From Muribaculaceae bacterium (lineage in GTDB: Bacteria; Bacteroidota; Bacteroidia; Bacteroidales; Muribaculaceae), in contig JAGAYZ010000068.1 of the NCBI GenBank assembly GCA_017940245.1, positions 1 through 62,661 of the forward strand: DNA of 62,661 nucleotides. Reading direction: 5' to 3'. The translations under genes were made by a program, and so were the position numbers. Positions 1 to 8,442 of this stretch are shown here, one piece after another (position 1 is the first letter of the stretch; each line of letters opens with the position of its first letter). Below the pieces are notes generated by a model, which did no database searches, was not told the origin of the DNA, and saw only the letters and a list, made by a program, of their open reading frames with translations.

Positions 1-2
1 TG

Positions 3-75
3 AGCGAAAGACGGGACTCGGACCCGCGACCTCGACCTTGGCAAGGTCGCGCTCTACCAACTGAGCTACTTTCGC
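3..75 (-). tRNA. tRNA-Gly (anticodon GCC)
   Basis: The reverse complement folds as a full cloverleaf. The acceptor GCGAAAG pairs with CTTTCGC, the D arm contains AGCTCAGTTGGTAGAGC, the anticodon loop is TTGCCAA, and the T arm is GCGGGTCCGAGTCCCGT. The discriminator is U73, as is usual for bacterial tRNA-Gly. A CA follows the discriminator but a full CCA is not encoded. Confidence 0.95.
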
Positions 76-439
76 AGTCGCATGCAATTTGGGTTTTCCT
101 TAATTGCGAGTGCAAAATTACATCAAATTATTGAACTGACCAAATTTTGAAAAGAAAAAATTAATTTTTCTTGCGATTGAAAGTTCATTGAAAGTTCCGG
201 TAAGAAGTATTACAGCACCTAAACTGCATTGATTTCAATCAAATAACAACAAAAGACCGTATCATTATTTCCTGCCCCCTGTGCACCTGCCACGGTTGTG
301 GCCCTTGCATCTGACCTGCTGGTGGAAGATGTCGCCCTTTAGAATTACCATACGGGTTGCCACACACTAAAATAAAGGGACCATAATCCTACAGGAGGTG
401 AATTCTGCGCTTGAAATAACAGAAAATTTGATTTCTTTT
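76..439. other. Intergenic region without a convincing gene
   Basis: This is mostly AT-rich sequence between the tRNA and the nucleotidase promoter. A 28-codon ORF on the minus strand (265-351, ATG to TAA), rich in Lys, Arg and Cys, lies inside a more GC-rich patch. It has no recognisable promoter, so it is not called as a gene. Nothing else is visible. Confidence 0.5.
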
Positions 440-470
440 TTGCTTGATTGGGCAGGAAGGAGTAACTTTG
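440..470 (+). promoter_or_regulatory. Bacteroidetes-type promoter of the 5'-nucleotidase gene
   Basis: TTG at 440-442 and TAACTTTG at 463-470 are separated by 20 bp. This matches the Bacteroidetes sigma-ABfr consensus (TTTG/TTG, 19-21 bp, TAnnTTTG). Transcription would start near 477, giving a leader of about 25 nt. Confidence 0.75.
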
Positions 471-501
471 CAAATCAGTATAAATAACAGGATATTTTAT
501 T

Positions 502-2022
502 ATGATGAAAAAAATGAACAAAATGATGCTAGCCTTGGTGGTCGCAGCCATGTCGATTACCGCTGCGCAGGCCGAGCATGTGGTCATCATCGCGGCCAAC
601 GACACTCACTCACAGATTGAACCGGCCAGCGATGGTCAAGGCGGAGTGATGCGCCGACGCGCCATTTATGACCAGTTGCGCCGTGACAACAAAAACACGC
701 TTCTGGTGCATGCTGGAGACGCAGTGCAGGGTACCGTATATTTCTCGCTCTATGGCGGTGAAGTGGAATACGCACTGATGGATTCCCTGGGCTACGACAT
801 GATTGTGATAGGCAACCATGAGTTTGACAATGGTCTCGACAGCGTGGCACACTACTACCGCAATGTGAAAGCAAAAAAACTGAGTGTCAACTACGACTTC
901 AGCGGCACCGCTATGGAGGGGCTGTTTGAGCCATACATCATTAAGGCTTATGGCGACAAACGTGTGGCTTTCTTCGGCATCAATGTGACGCCCGAAGGAT
1001 TGATTTCTGCGGCCAATTATGCCGGAATGCGCTACGTACGTTCACTGGATGCGGCCGATGCCACGGCTCGATTCCTCAAGGAAGTGATTAAAGTGGATTA
1101 CGCCATTATGATTTCTCACATCGGTTACAACTCCTACGACCCTAGTGAGCCTAACGATGTGGATATCATCAAGTCGAGCCACTACATTGACATGGTCATT
1201 GGCGGACATTCTCACACGGTTGTCAAACCTGGCACTGAATACGCTACCGTGGCCAATGCCGACGGTCGCCCCATCGTTGTGGGACAGAACGGGAAATCGG
1301 GTAAATTTGTAGCTACTTATGACCTGGACCTGGAAACCGGCAAAGTGGTCTACAACCAGATTCCTGTCAACGACAAATGGGACGAAGCCGCTCGCTCCTA
1401 CCCTGCCATGGAAGCATGGCTCAACCACTACAAGCATGGTGTTGACTCGCTGATGAACAACGTAGTGGGAACGTCGGTTCGTCTGATGAAAAACAGCGGT
1501 AACGCGTTGCAAAACTGGGTTTCGGATGCGGCTATGAAAATCATCCCCGCTCTATCGGGCGTGAAAGACGTGCAGTTTGCCATCATGAACAAGGGTGGCA
1601 TCCGCACCGACATGCCTCAAGGGACCGTAACCGAAGGACTAATTAATTCAATGTTCCCCTTTGACAACCGCTTCATGGTGCTGGAAATTAACGGCCAGGA
1701 CCTGCTTGACGCTCTCAAGGTGATGGCAAGTCGCGGCGGAGATGCCGTGAGCAAGGAATTGCAAGTGACTTATAACGACAAGGGGGAAATCACCTCGGCA
1801 AAGGTGAAAGGCAAAAAAGTGAATCCCAAGAAAACCTATCGCATGGTCACCATCGACTATCTGGCCAACGGAGGTGACTACATGGTACCCCTCAAGAATG
1901 CCACCCGCCTCTATGTAGACGACGTAAAATATGGAGTGCACATCCTCGACTACGTGAAGAAATTGTCGGAAACAGGCAAGATGATTGATAGTACTGACGA
2001 ATGTCGCATGCAGAAGAAGTAA
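502..2022 (+). CDS. Secreted 5'-nucleotidase / metallophosphatase
   Basis: 506 aa, UshA/5'-nucleotidase family, expected to release phosphate from nucleotides outside the inner membrane. Residues 1-24 form a signal peptide ending AQA. The calcineurin-like metallophosphatase domain carries the metal ligands in order: NDTH (33-36), GD (72-73), GNHE (103-106) and GGHSHT (234-239). The C-terminal 5'-nucleotidase domain begins near residue 320 and contains NKGGIR (363-368). In many Bacteroides these two domains are encoded by separate adjacent genes (recalled); here they are one polypeptide. It is monocistronic, between its own promoter and a strong hairpin. Nucleotide specificity cannot be read from the sequence, and UDP-sugar hydrolase activity is equally possible. 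Confidence 0.9.
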   Translation: MMKKMNKMMLALVVAAMSITAAQAEHVVIIAANDTHSQIEPASDGQGGVMRRRAIYDQLRRDNKNTLLVHAGDAVQGTVYFSLYGGEVEYALMDSLGYDMIVIGNHEFDNGLDSVAHYYRNVKAKKLSVNYDFSGTAMEGLFEPYIIKAYGDKRVAFFGINVTPEGLISAANYAGMRYVRSLDAADATARFLKEVIKVDYAIMISHIGYNSYDPSEPNDVDIIKSSHYIDMVIGGHSHTVVKPGTEYATVANADGRPIVVGQNGKSGKFVATYDLDLETGKVVYNQIPVNDKWDEAARSYPAMEAWLNHYKHGVDSLMNNVVGTSVRLMKNSGNALQNWVSDAAMKIIPALSGVKDVQFAIMNKGGIRTDMPQGTVTEGLINSMFPFDNRFMVLEINGQDLLDALKVMASRGGDAVSKELQVTYNDKGEITSAKVKGKKVNPKKTYRMVTIDYLANGGDYMVPLKNATRLYVDDVKYGVHILDYVKKLSETGKMIDSTDECRMQKK

Positions 2023-2044
2023 CCTCTGCGGCAATTCATCACCA

Positions 2045-2091
2045 CACAAGATGCAACGTTCACCCATTCTAGAAGAGCGTTGCATCTTGTG
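2045..2091. terminator. Bidirectional hairpin terminator
   Basis: A perfect 14-bp inverted repeat, CACAAGATGCAACG (2045-2058) and CGTTGCATCTTGTG (2078-2091), surrounds a 19-nt loop. It lies between the convergent nucleotidase and tcdA genes. There is no strong U tract on either side, so termination is inferred mainly from position and stem strength. Confidence 0.7.
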
Positions 2092-2106
2092 CTATATGTG
2101 TTAGCG

Positions 2107-2865
2107 CTAATTGTTGCGACTGGGCATTGCTTGACCGGGGCAACCGTCGATAAGATCCTTAACCACTTCTCCCCCTATGATGAGCCCAGCAGCCGCCGGC
2201 ACCCAAGCGTTACTGGCCGGAACAGGACGGTGCTCGTTATCGCCGGTTTCGACTGGCCCACTATCGCCGGCAAGCGGGATGCGTGGCACTTCCGGACTAT
2301 ACACACACTTGAAATGGTTGATGCCCTCACGGCGCAATCGCTTGCGAATCACCTTGGCCAGAGGGTCCATGATGGTCTTGGTGATATCGGCCACACGGAA
2401 GGCTGTGGCATCGAGTTTGTTGGCTGCACCCATGCTGCAAATGATAGGAACATTCTGCCGCTTGCATCGGCGTATGAGCTCCATCTTTGCACTCACAGTA
2501 TCAATGCAATCCACCACATAGTCATAGACGCTCAAATCCACCTCATCGGCATTTGCCACCACATAAAACATGCAGTGCTTAACCACCTTACAACTCGGAT
2601 TAATGGCCTGTATGCGCTCCTGGGCCACGTCCACTTTATATCGGCCCACATTGGTTGTGAGAGCTATAATCTGCCGGTTGATGTTACTCGGGCAGATGCG
2701 GTCATTGTCAAAGATGTCAATGGCCCCCACTCCACTTCGGGCAAGCACTTCGACCGCATATCCGCCTACTCCTCCTACCCCGAAAACAGCGACACGACAC
2801 ACCGCCAGACGGTCCATTGCGGCCTGTCCCAGCAACATCTGCGTGCGTGTAAATTGATCCTGCAT
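2107..2865 (-). CDS. tcdA: tRNA threonylcarbamoyladenosine dehydratase TcdA
   Basis: 252 aa, E1-like ThiF/MoeB superfamily, TcdA/CsdL subgroup. It performs the ATP-dependent cyclisation of t6A to ct6A at position 37 of ANN-decoding tRNAs. The nucleotide-binding loop GVGGVGG is at residues 29-35, followed by the family motifs DNDRICPSNINRQ and KVDVAQERI. The region VDCIDTVSAKMELI is the usual adenylation-domain core. The length fits the family. It appears monocistronic and converges on the nucleotidase gene. Confidence 0.93.
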   Translation of the reverse strand: MQDQFTRTQMLLGQAAMDRLAVCRVAVFGVGGVGGYAVEVLARSGVGAIDIFDNDRICPSNINRQIIALTTNVGRYKVDVAQERIQAINPSCKVVKHCMFYVVANADEVDLSVYDYVVDCIDTVSAKMELIRRCKRQNVPIICSMGAANKLDATAFRVADITKTIMDPLAKVIRKRLRREGINHFKCVYSPEVPRIPLAGDSGPVETGDNEHRPVPASNAWVPAAAGLIIGGEVVKDLIDGCPGQAMPSRNN

Positions 2866-2889
2866 GGCTTTGAATGATTTTTACAGTCA

Positions 2890-2897
2890 CAAAAGTA
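2890..2897 (-). promoter_or_regulatory. -7 element for tcdA
   Basis: The minus strand reads TACTTTTG, a match to TAnnTTTG, 25 bp before the tcdA start. No good -33 TTTG is placed at the ideal distance. Confidence 0.55.
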
Positions 2898-2970
2898 CAA
2901 AATTCCAATTACACTACGTACAAAAAATGACTCAAAGTCTCTAAATCACTTCAGAGTTCATGTCGAGGGG

Positions 2971-3001
2971 TTGCGAAAATGAGCTGATTTTATTATTTTT
3001 G
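2971..3001 (+). promoter_or_regulatory. Bacteroidetes promoter of the GH3/serine hydrolase gene
   Basis: TTG at 2971-2973, a 20-bp spacer, then TATTTTTG at 2994-3001. Because the element overlaps an in-frame ATG at 2960, it supports the downstream ATG at 3035 as the true start. Confidence 0.75.
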
Positions 3002-3034
3002 CAGCCTGTAACATTGAAAATTAAAGAAGAACGC

Positions 3035-6000
3035 ATGAAAAAGAATATAATGGCTTTGCTCATGGCATTGCTCACACTCATGGCATCGGCTCGCGACAAA
3101 AAGGCACAACCGGCTATTTTCAATCACGTAGACCCCGCAGCCATGGACGCATGGGTGGAGGCTCAAATCGCCACCATGACACCCGCTCAGCGTGTAGCGC
3201 AACTCATCATCATGGGTGTAGATCCTAAAGACGACGAGCCCACGCGCGCTCTGGTCAAACGATATGTGGCCGAAAACGGCGTGGGAGGCCTCATCTACAA
3301 CGAGTGCACCATCCACGACATGGCCACTATCACCAATTATGCGCAATCGCTGGCCTCTGTGCCCCTCATGATGACCATAGACGGCGAGTGGGGTCTTGCC
3401 ATGCGCGTGGAAGGCACACCGCGCTTTCCGCGCAACTTGATGCTTGGAGCCATCGACGACGACCGCATCTTGTATCAGTACGGTCGGGAAGTGGCACGCG
3501 AGTTGCGCCGCGCAGGTTTCCACGTCAACTTCGCGCCTGTGCTTGATGTGAACGACAATCCTAGCAACCCCGTCATCGGCACTCGTTCATTCGGCGAGAG
3601 CCCCGAACTGGTGTCGCGACACGCCATAGCCTATGCCCGTGGCCTGGAAGACGGCGGTGTGCTCTCGGTGGGCAAGCATTTCCCCGGACATGGCTCATCG
3701 GTTGAAGACTCACACAAGACATTGCCACTAATCGACAAATCCATAAAAGAAATCAACACTTGTGAATTGATACCCTTCCGCAACTACATAGATGCAGGCC
3801 TGTCGGGCATACTGATGGCCCACCTGAATGTGCCGGCCATCGACAACAGCGGCCGTCCCACCACCATGTCGCGCCACTGCGTTACCGACCTGCTCAAAAA
3901 CAAATTGGGATTCACCGGACTCGTCTTCACAGATGCACTGGGCATGGAAGGTGCCAAGAAAAACATGAGCGGGTCGCCATGCGTGAATGCCTTGCTGGCA
4001 GGTAACGACGTGTTGCTTATGCCGGCAAATGCCGACGACGAGGTGAATGCCGTGCTCGATGCCATCAAAGCAGGCCGGCTCAGCCAGGACGATATTGACG
4101 AGCGTTGCAGAAAAATGTTGCGCTACAAGTATGCGCTGGGCCTTACCAGCCGGCAAAACATCATGGAAACCGGCTTGAAAACAGCACTCACCGGAGGTCA
4201 GTCGCAAGCCTTGATGCGCCAACTCATGGGAGGATCTGTAACCGTCATCAAAAATCACAATGACTTCCTACCTATTCGCAACTTGCAAAGCCGGCACATC
4301 GCCGTCATCACCATCGGTGCTGAGAAGGGCACTAAAGCCATGTTCCACGACCGAGCCAACGACTATGCTGCAGTCACATCATATAGTCTGAAAACAGGCG
4401 AGTCGGCCACAGCACTGGCCCAAAAAGTAAAAGAAGGACGTTACAACGTAGTCCTATTGGCTCTGTGCAGCGATGATGAAGCCAGCCGCGCTGCGATGCA
4501 AACCATTGTCAAGCAATGCAACAACGTGGTAGTGACCATCATGAGCAAGCCTTACGACATTTCGCGCTGCGCCAGCACCATCACCAGCAGCCACGTGAAA
4601 GCAGTGGTTCTCACCTATCAAAACGGCGACTTGGCCGAGGATTATGCCGTCCAGACCATCTTTGGCGGCAATGCGGCTCAGGGCAATTTGCCGGTCTCTC
4701 TCAAGTGTGGCAAAAAAACCTATAAGGCCGGCCATGGTTACCATTACGACGCCTGCCGCCTGGGCTACACGATTCCTAGTGAAGTGGGCATGAACGACTA
4801 CCTGCTCCACCAGATAGACTCTGTGGCCAGACTGGGCGTAAGAGCCAAGGCATTTCCGGGTTGTCAGGTGGTGGTGGGACGACACGGGAAAATCGTGTGC
4901 AAGCGTTCTTACGGCGAGACCGACTTCGGCAGTGGTGTGGCCGTAGACGACAACACGATCTTCGGGCTGGCTTCTGTATCAAAAGCCACGGGCACCATTG
5001 CTGCAGTCATGAAATTGTATGATGATGGCAAATTCAAACTTGATGAGCCAGTGAGCCGCGTCATCACCGACTTGCGCGACGGGGACAAAGAAGACCTCAC
5101 TTTCCGCGACCTGCTCTACCACGAAACAGGAATGCCGGCATCACTCAACATGTGGAACATGATGATGGATCCTGCCACCTATACAGGCCCCCTTGTGGCC
5201 AGCGGTGCCGACGACAATCATCCTATTAAAATCATGAATGGCGCCTGGGGGCACAAAGACGCTCGCTTGCGCACCGATATCCTCTCGACCACAAAAACCG
5301 ACCGCTTCAACGTTGCCATCGCCGACGGCTTATGGGGAGGACGTGTTACCTACGACTCCATCATGCAGCGCATATATCACGCCAAGCTGGGCAAGAGAAA
5401 ATACCTATACAGTTGTCTCAACTTCTGCCTTCTGGCCGATGCCGTGCAGCGCATCACCCGGGCACCGCTCAACTATTTTGTCAACAGTTACATATTCGCC
5501 CCGTTGGGAGCACATCACACTCTTTACCGCCCGCTGAGCCGATTCCCGCGCGATCAGATTGCTTATACCGAGGTGGACACCTATCTGCGCCGGCAGCACA
5601 TTCACGGCTATGTGCACGATGAACTAGCTGCTTTCTCGGGTGGCGTACAGGGTAATGCCGGGCTCTTTTCCAATGCCAACGATCTAGCTAAACTGCTGCA
5701 AATGTGGCTCAATGGAGGCACCTATGGTGGCGTGCGCTTCTTCAAGCCCTCGACAGTAGAAACGTTCACCACCCAGAAGAGTGCCAACAGTCACCGTGGA
5801 TTGGGATTTGACAAGCCAGTCGTGGGCAATCCTGAGGCATCCAACACCTGCCCCGAGGCGACACCAGAAGTTTATGGGCACACAGGTTTCACAGGCACAT
5901 GTTTCTGGGTCGATCCTAAAAACGACATGTTCTACATCTTCTTGAGCAACCGCGTGAGTCCCACGCGCAACAACCCCAATTTCACGCGCATCAGCGCACG

Positions 6001-6043
6001 AAGCCACATCAACACTTTAATCTACAAAAGCCTCCAGAAATAG
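3035..6043 (+). CDS. Secreted GH3 (NagZ-like) glycosidase fused to a serine hydrolase domain
   Basis: 1002 aa. The start is at MKKNIMALL, which opens a signal peptide; an upstream in-frame ATG at 2960 would precede the promoter. Residues about 30-370 are a family 3 glycoside hydrolase with GKHFPGHG (213-220), the NagZ-type Asp-x-His dyad at D225/H227 and the probable nucleophile D300 in FTDALGM. A GH3 C-terminal domain follows to about 600. The last 400 residues are a class C beta-lactamase/PBP-like domain with SxxK at S647-K650 and HTG at 949-951; the middle motif reads YSC rather than Y-x-N. Fusions of this kind are known in Bacteroidetes and suggest peptidoglycan fragment trimming in the periplasm: beta-N-acetylhexosaminidase plus peptidase, esterase or amidase activity. 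The substrates are inferred. Confidence 0.88.
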   Translation: MKKNIMALLMALLTLMASARDKKAQPAIFNHVDPAAMDAWVEAQIATMTPAQRVAQLIIMGVDPKDDEPTRALVKRYVAENGVGGLIYNECTIHDMATITNYAQSLASVPLMMTIDGEWGLAMRVEGTPRFPRNLMLGAIDDDRILYQYGREVARELRRAGFHVNFAPVLDVNDNPSNPVIGTRSFGESPELVSRHAIAYARGLEDGGVLSVGKHFPGHGSSVEDSHKTLPLIDKSIKEINTCELIPFRNYIDAGLSGILMAHLNVPAIDNSGRPTTMSRHCVTDLLKNKLGFTGLVFTDALGMEGAKKNMSGSPCVNALLAGNDVLLMPANADDEVNAVLDAIKAGRLSQDDIDERCRKMLRYKYALGLTSRQNIMETGLKTALTGGQSQALMRQLMGGSVTVIKNHNDFLPIRNLQSRHIAVITIGAEKGTKAMFHDRANDYAAVTSYSLKTGESATALAQKVKEGRYNVVLLALCSDDEASRAAMQTIVKQCNNVVVTIMSKPYDISRCASTITSSHVKAVVLTYQNGDLAEDYAVQTIFGGNAAQGNLPVSLKCGKKTYKAGHGYHYDACRLGYTIPSEVGMNDYLLHQIDSVARLGVRAKAFPGCQVVVGRHGKIVCKRSYGETDFGSGVAVDDNTIFGLASVSKATGTIAAVMKLYDDGKFKLDEPVSRVITDLRDGDKEDLTFRDLLYHETGMPASLNMWNMMMDPATYTGPLVASGADDNHPIKIMNGAWGHKDARLRTDILSTTKTDRFNVAIADGLWGGRVTYDSIMQRIYHAKLGKRKYLYSCLNFCLLADAVQRITRAPLNYFVNSYIFAPLGAHHTLYRPLSRFPRDQIAYTEVDTYLRRQHIHGYVHDELAAFSGGVQGNAGLFSNANDLAKLLQMWLNGGTYGGVRFFKPSTVETFTTQKSANSHRGLGFDKPVVGNPEASNTCPEATPEVYGHTGFTGTCFWVDPKNDMFYIFLSNRVSPTRNNPNFTRISARSHINTLIYKSLQK

Positions 6044-6078
6044 TTTTTTCCGAAAACTAATGATATCTAGGCCTGAAT

Positions 6079-8442
6079 TTAGAAGGGGTAGCCTATGGCC
6101 AAATGGAAAGCGATGGCATCCTTGAAACGGGGAATATTAAAATATCCACTTTTTCCGGTATCATAGGGCGCATGCAGACCGATACCCAGGTCGGCACGCA
6201 CGACCAGCATGCTCATGTCGAAACGGATTCCCACACCGGTTCCTAACGCCAGTTGCTTAAAGAAATTTTTCATCCGAAGCTTACCATCGGGCCTCCATTC
6301 CTTGTCTTCGTCACTCATCTTGAGTAACCAGATATTGCCGGCATCAACAAACACCGCACCGTTAAAATAGCCTATGATGGGAAAGCGGTATTCCCAGTTG
6401 GTCTCAAACTTGAACGTACCGGTCTGATCGAAATAGTCGTAGGCAGAGCGATGAGCAGGATGATAACTACCGGGTCCGATCGAACGCACGGTAAAGGCAC
6501 GCAATGAGTTGGCGCCTCCCACATAGAATTGCTCACGATATGGCACTTCAAGCGAATCACGCGTAGAAACCGCCGCCCCAACATAAACACGCCCCACCAG
6601 CGAACTACGATCGGTCAAATGTCGTGTCCACACCAGTTGAGTTTCAGCTCTAAGGAATTGAGAAAATGGGGTTCCCATCATCTCTCGTCTATTGCCACGA
6701 CCAAAAAGTTTCCACAAACCGGCAAATATATGCCCAGCTTCGGAGATAGTGGAACGCCAGGTGATGTGATTGCGCCCGAAGTCATTGTCATAGGTATAGG
6801 AATACTCCATTTTAGGAATAAACACATCCATGAAACTCATGGAGAGAACCGGATTCTCACTCATGATGACGTTAAACGAATCGGTATAACTGATGAGTTT
6901 GTTATAAGTGAGGCGGAACGGAGTGAATTCATGAAGAGAATGTTTGTTGGAATGCCATTCCCACGTCATGCCACCGCCCAGTTGCAGCATCTTGAAAAAG
7001 TGCGGACGATTCATAAGATCGGCCTTGATGTCAAACTTGGTCCAGTTCTGATAGCGACGGCTGCGGTCTACAAATCGTGGAGCAAGCAATCGAGGCACCG
7101 CCAGCGCCACCTCTGCTCCCACTTCATAGGAATTGAAATCACTGTTTTTGATGCTGCTGCCTTTTCCGGTCTGCCACTCATAGGAGGCGTTCAGGTTGAT
7201 GTTCAAGCGCTCTCCGCCACCAAACAAGTTTTTATGTCCCAGTCCCAATTGCATGGCCGGACCTATGTAACTATTACTCTTGCTCGTACCCTGCAACTCC
7301 AGTTTCACCTCCCAGGGTTTATCCACCATGCAATAGACATCCAGGTCGAGCACACCCGTTCCGTCGGGCATGACCGTGTCACGAGGTGTGACGTGCATGT
7401 CGATGTTACTGAATATGCCCAACCGCGAGAGGGCCAACTGTGTGCGGTCGAGGCTGCCCACACGAAATGGACGACCGGGCCGGGCCAGCACATTTGACGT
7501 GAGCACACTGTTGCGCAAACGCACCGGCTCATATCTGACGATGGTCATTCGTTTGGTCTCTGTAGTGTCGGGCTCACCACCGCTGCCATGAGGCAAAACA
7601 GTGGCAGTAATCTTTCCGGTAAGATACTTACGCTCGGCCTGATTGGGCACATCGGGAGCCATGACCAGTTGCATATTGATGACGCCTTTCTCGGTCACAC
7701 TGTCGGCCAGATACTGCAAATATTCTGGCTTAAAATAATAATAGCCATGGTTGCGCACATAGTTGGTAATATCGATGCGCACAGCATTGAGGGAGTCAAG
7801 GCAATACCTGCTACCGGTGCGTAAGTAATGACTGGCTTTTGCCACCGAGTCGATCATGAATTTCAATTCTCCCTCTTGATTGAGGTATTTCACCGAGCCT
7901 ATGCGATAGGGTTTGGACACATTCACATCATAGGTGATGCTCGCCTTTTTAGGATTTTTACCTTGATTGAGCGTGTAGCTGGCACTTGATGTGAAATAGC
8001 CGTTATTGCGCAGCAAGGTGTTGATCATTTCGGTACGGGTCTTGGGATTCACTCGCTGTATGGTCACAGGGCGAGACACGAGGTGCTTATAGATCCATCC
8101 CTTGAATCCCTTGGCATTTGGATCCATGTGATTGTATACCCACAAACCCACGGGAAACGGCGTGCGGTAATAAGGCGAATATAGTGGATTGTTGGGCTTG
8201 ACATTGATGACTTCAAAGATTTGGTCTTTCACACCCTCGTCTATTTTCTCTTGATGCTGGTGGTAATTAAGATTTTTCACACCAGTGTAGAGCATCTCGT
8301 TGGGTCCCAGCTTTGCAGTGGTAGAGCAGCTGGTCACCAGCAGCAAAACCAGCAGCATGGCGCACGCCACATGCCATCGGCACTCCCGACGCAATCGTGT
8401 CGGGCTTACGCCTGAGCCTATATTTCGTTGATTTGTTTTCAT
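6079..8442 (-). CDS. tamL: TamL-like Omp85 outer-membrane lipoprotein
   Basis: 787 aa. A long basic N-region leads into LLVLLLVTSC with a lipobox Cys39, so this is a lipid-anchored Omp85 protein, as described for Bacteroidetes TamL. Residues about 55-330 are POTRA-like and the C-terminal half is a D15/surface-antigen beta-barrel ending in Phe (HLAIGYPF), typical of BAM substrates. Its ATG overlaps the tamB stop by 4 nt (8439-8442), so the two are translationally coupled. Together they should form an envelope-spanning bridge for lipid transport or outer-membrane assembly. The role is from family knowledge. Confidence 0.87.
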   Translation of the reverse strand: MKTNQRNIGSGVSPTRLRRECRWHVACAMLLVLLLVTSCSTTAKLGPNEMLYTGVKNLNYHQHQEKIDEGVKDQIFEVINVKPNNPLYSPYYRTPFPVGLWVYNHMDPNAKGFKGWIYKHLVSRPVTIQRVNPKTRTEMINTLLRNNGYFTSSASYTLNQGKNPKKASITYDVNVSKPYRIGSVKYLNQEGELKFMIDSVAKASHYLRTGSRYCLDSLNAVRIDITNYVRNHGYYYFKPEYLQYLADSVTEKGVINMQLVMAPDVPNQAERKYLTGKITATVLPHGSGGEPDTTETKRMTIVRYEPVRLRNSVLTSNVLARPGRPFRVGSLDRTQLALSRLGIFSNIDMHVTPRDTVMPDGTGVLDLDVYCMVDKPWEVKLELQGTSKSNSYIGPAMQLGLGHKNLFGGGERLNINLNASYEWQTGKGSSIKNSDFNSYEVGAEVALAVPRLLAPRFVDRSRRYQNWTKFDIKADLMNRPHFFKMLQLGGGMTWEWHSNKHSLHEFTPFRLTYNKLISYTDSFNVIMSENPVLSMSFMDVFIPKMEYSYTYDNDFGRNHITWRSTISEAGHIFAGLWKLFGRGNRREMMGTPFSQFLRAETQLVWTRHLTDRSSLVGRVYVGAAVSTRDSLEVPYREQFYVGGANSLRAFTVRSIGPGSYHPAHRSAYDYFDQTGTFKFETNWEYRFPIIGYFNGAVFVDAGNIWLLKMSDEDKEWRPDGKLRMKNFFKQLALGTGVGIRFDMSMLVVRADLGIGLHAPYDTGKSGYFNIPRFKDAIAFHLAIGYPF

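Noticed and set aside
265-351. 28-codon Lys/Arg/Cys-rich ORF (minus) upstream of the 5'-nucleotidase gene
   Set aside because: No promoter, no signal peptide and too short to judge; kept only as a note.
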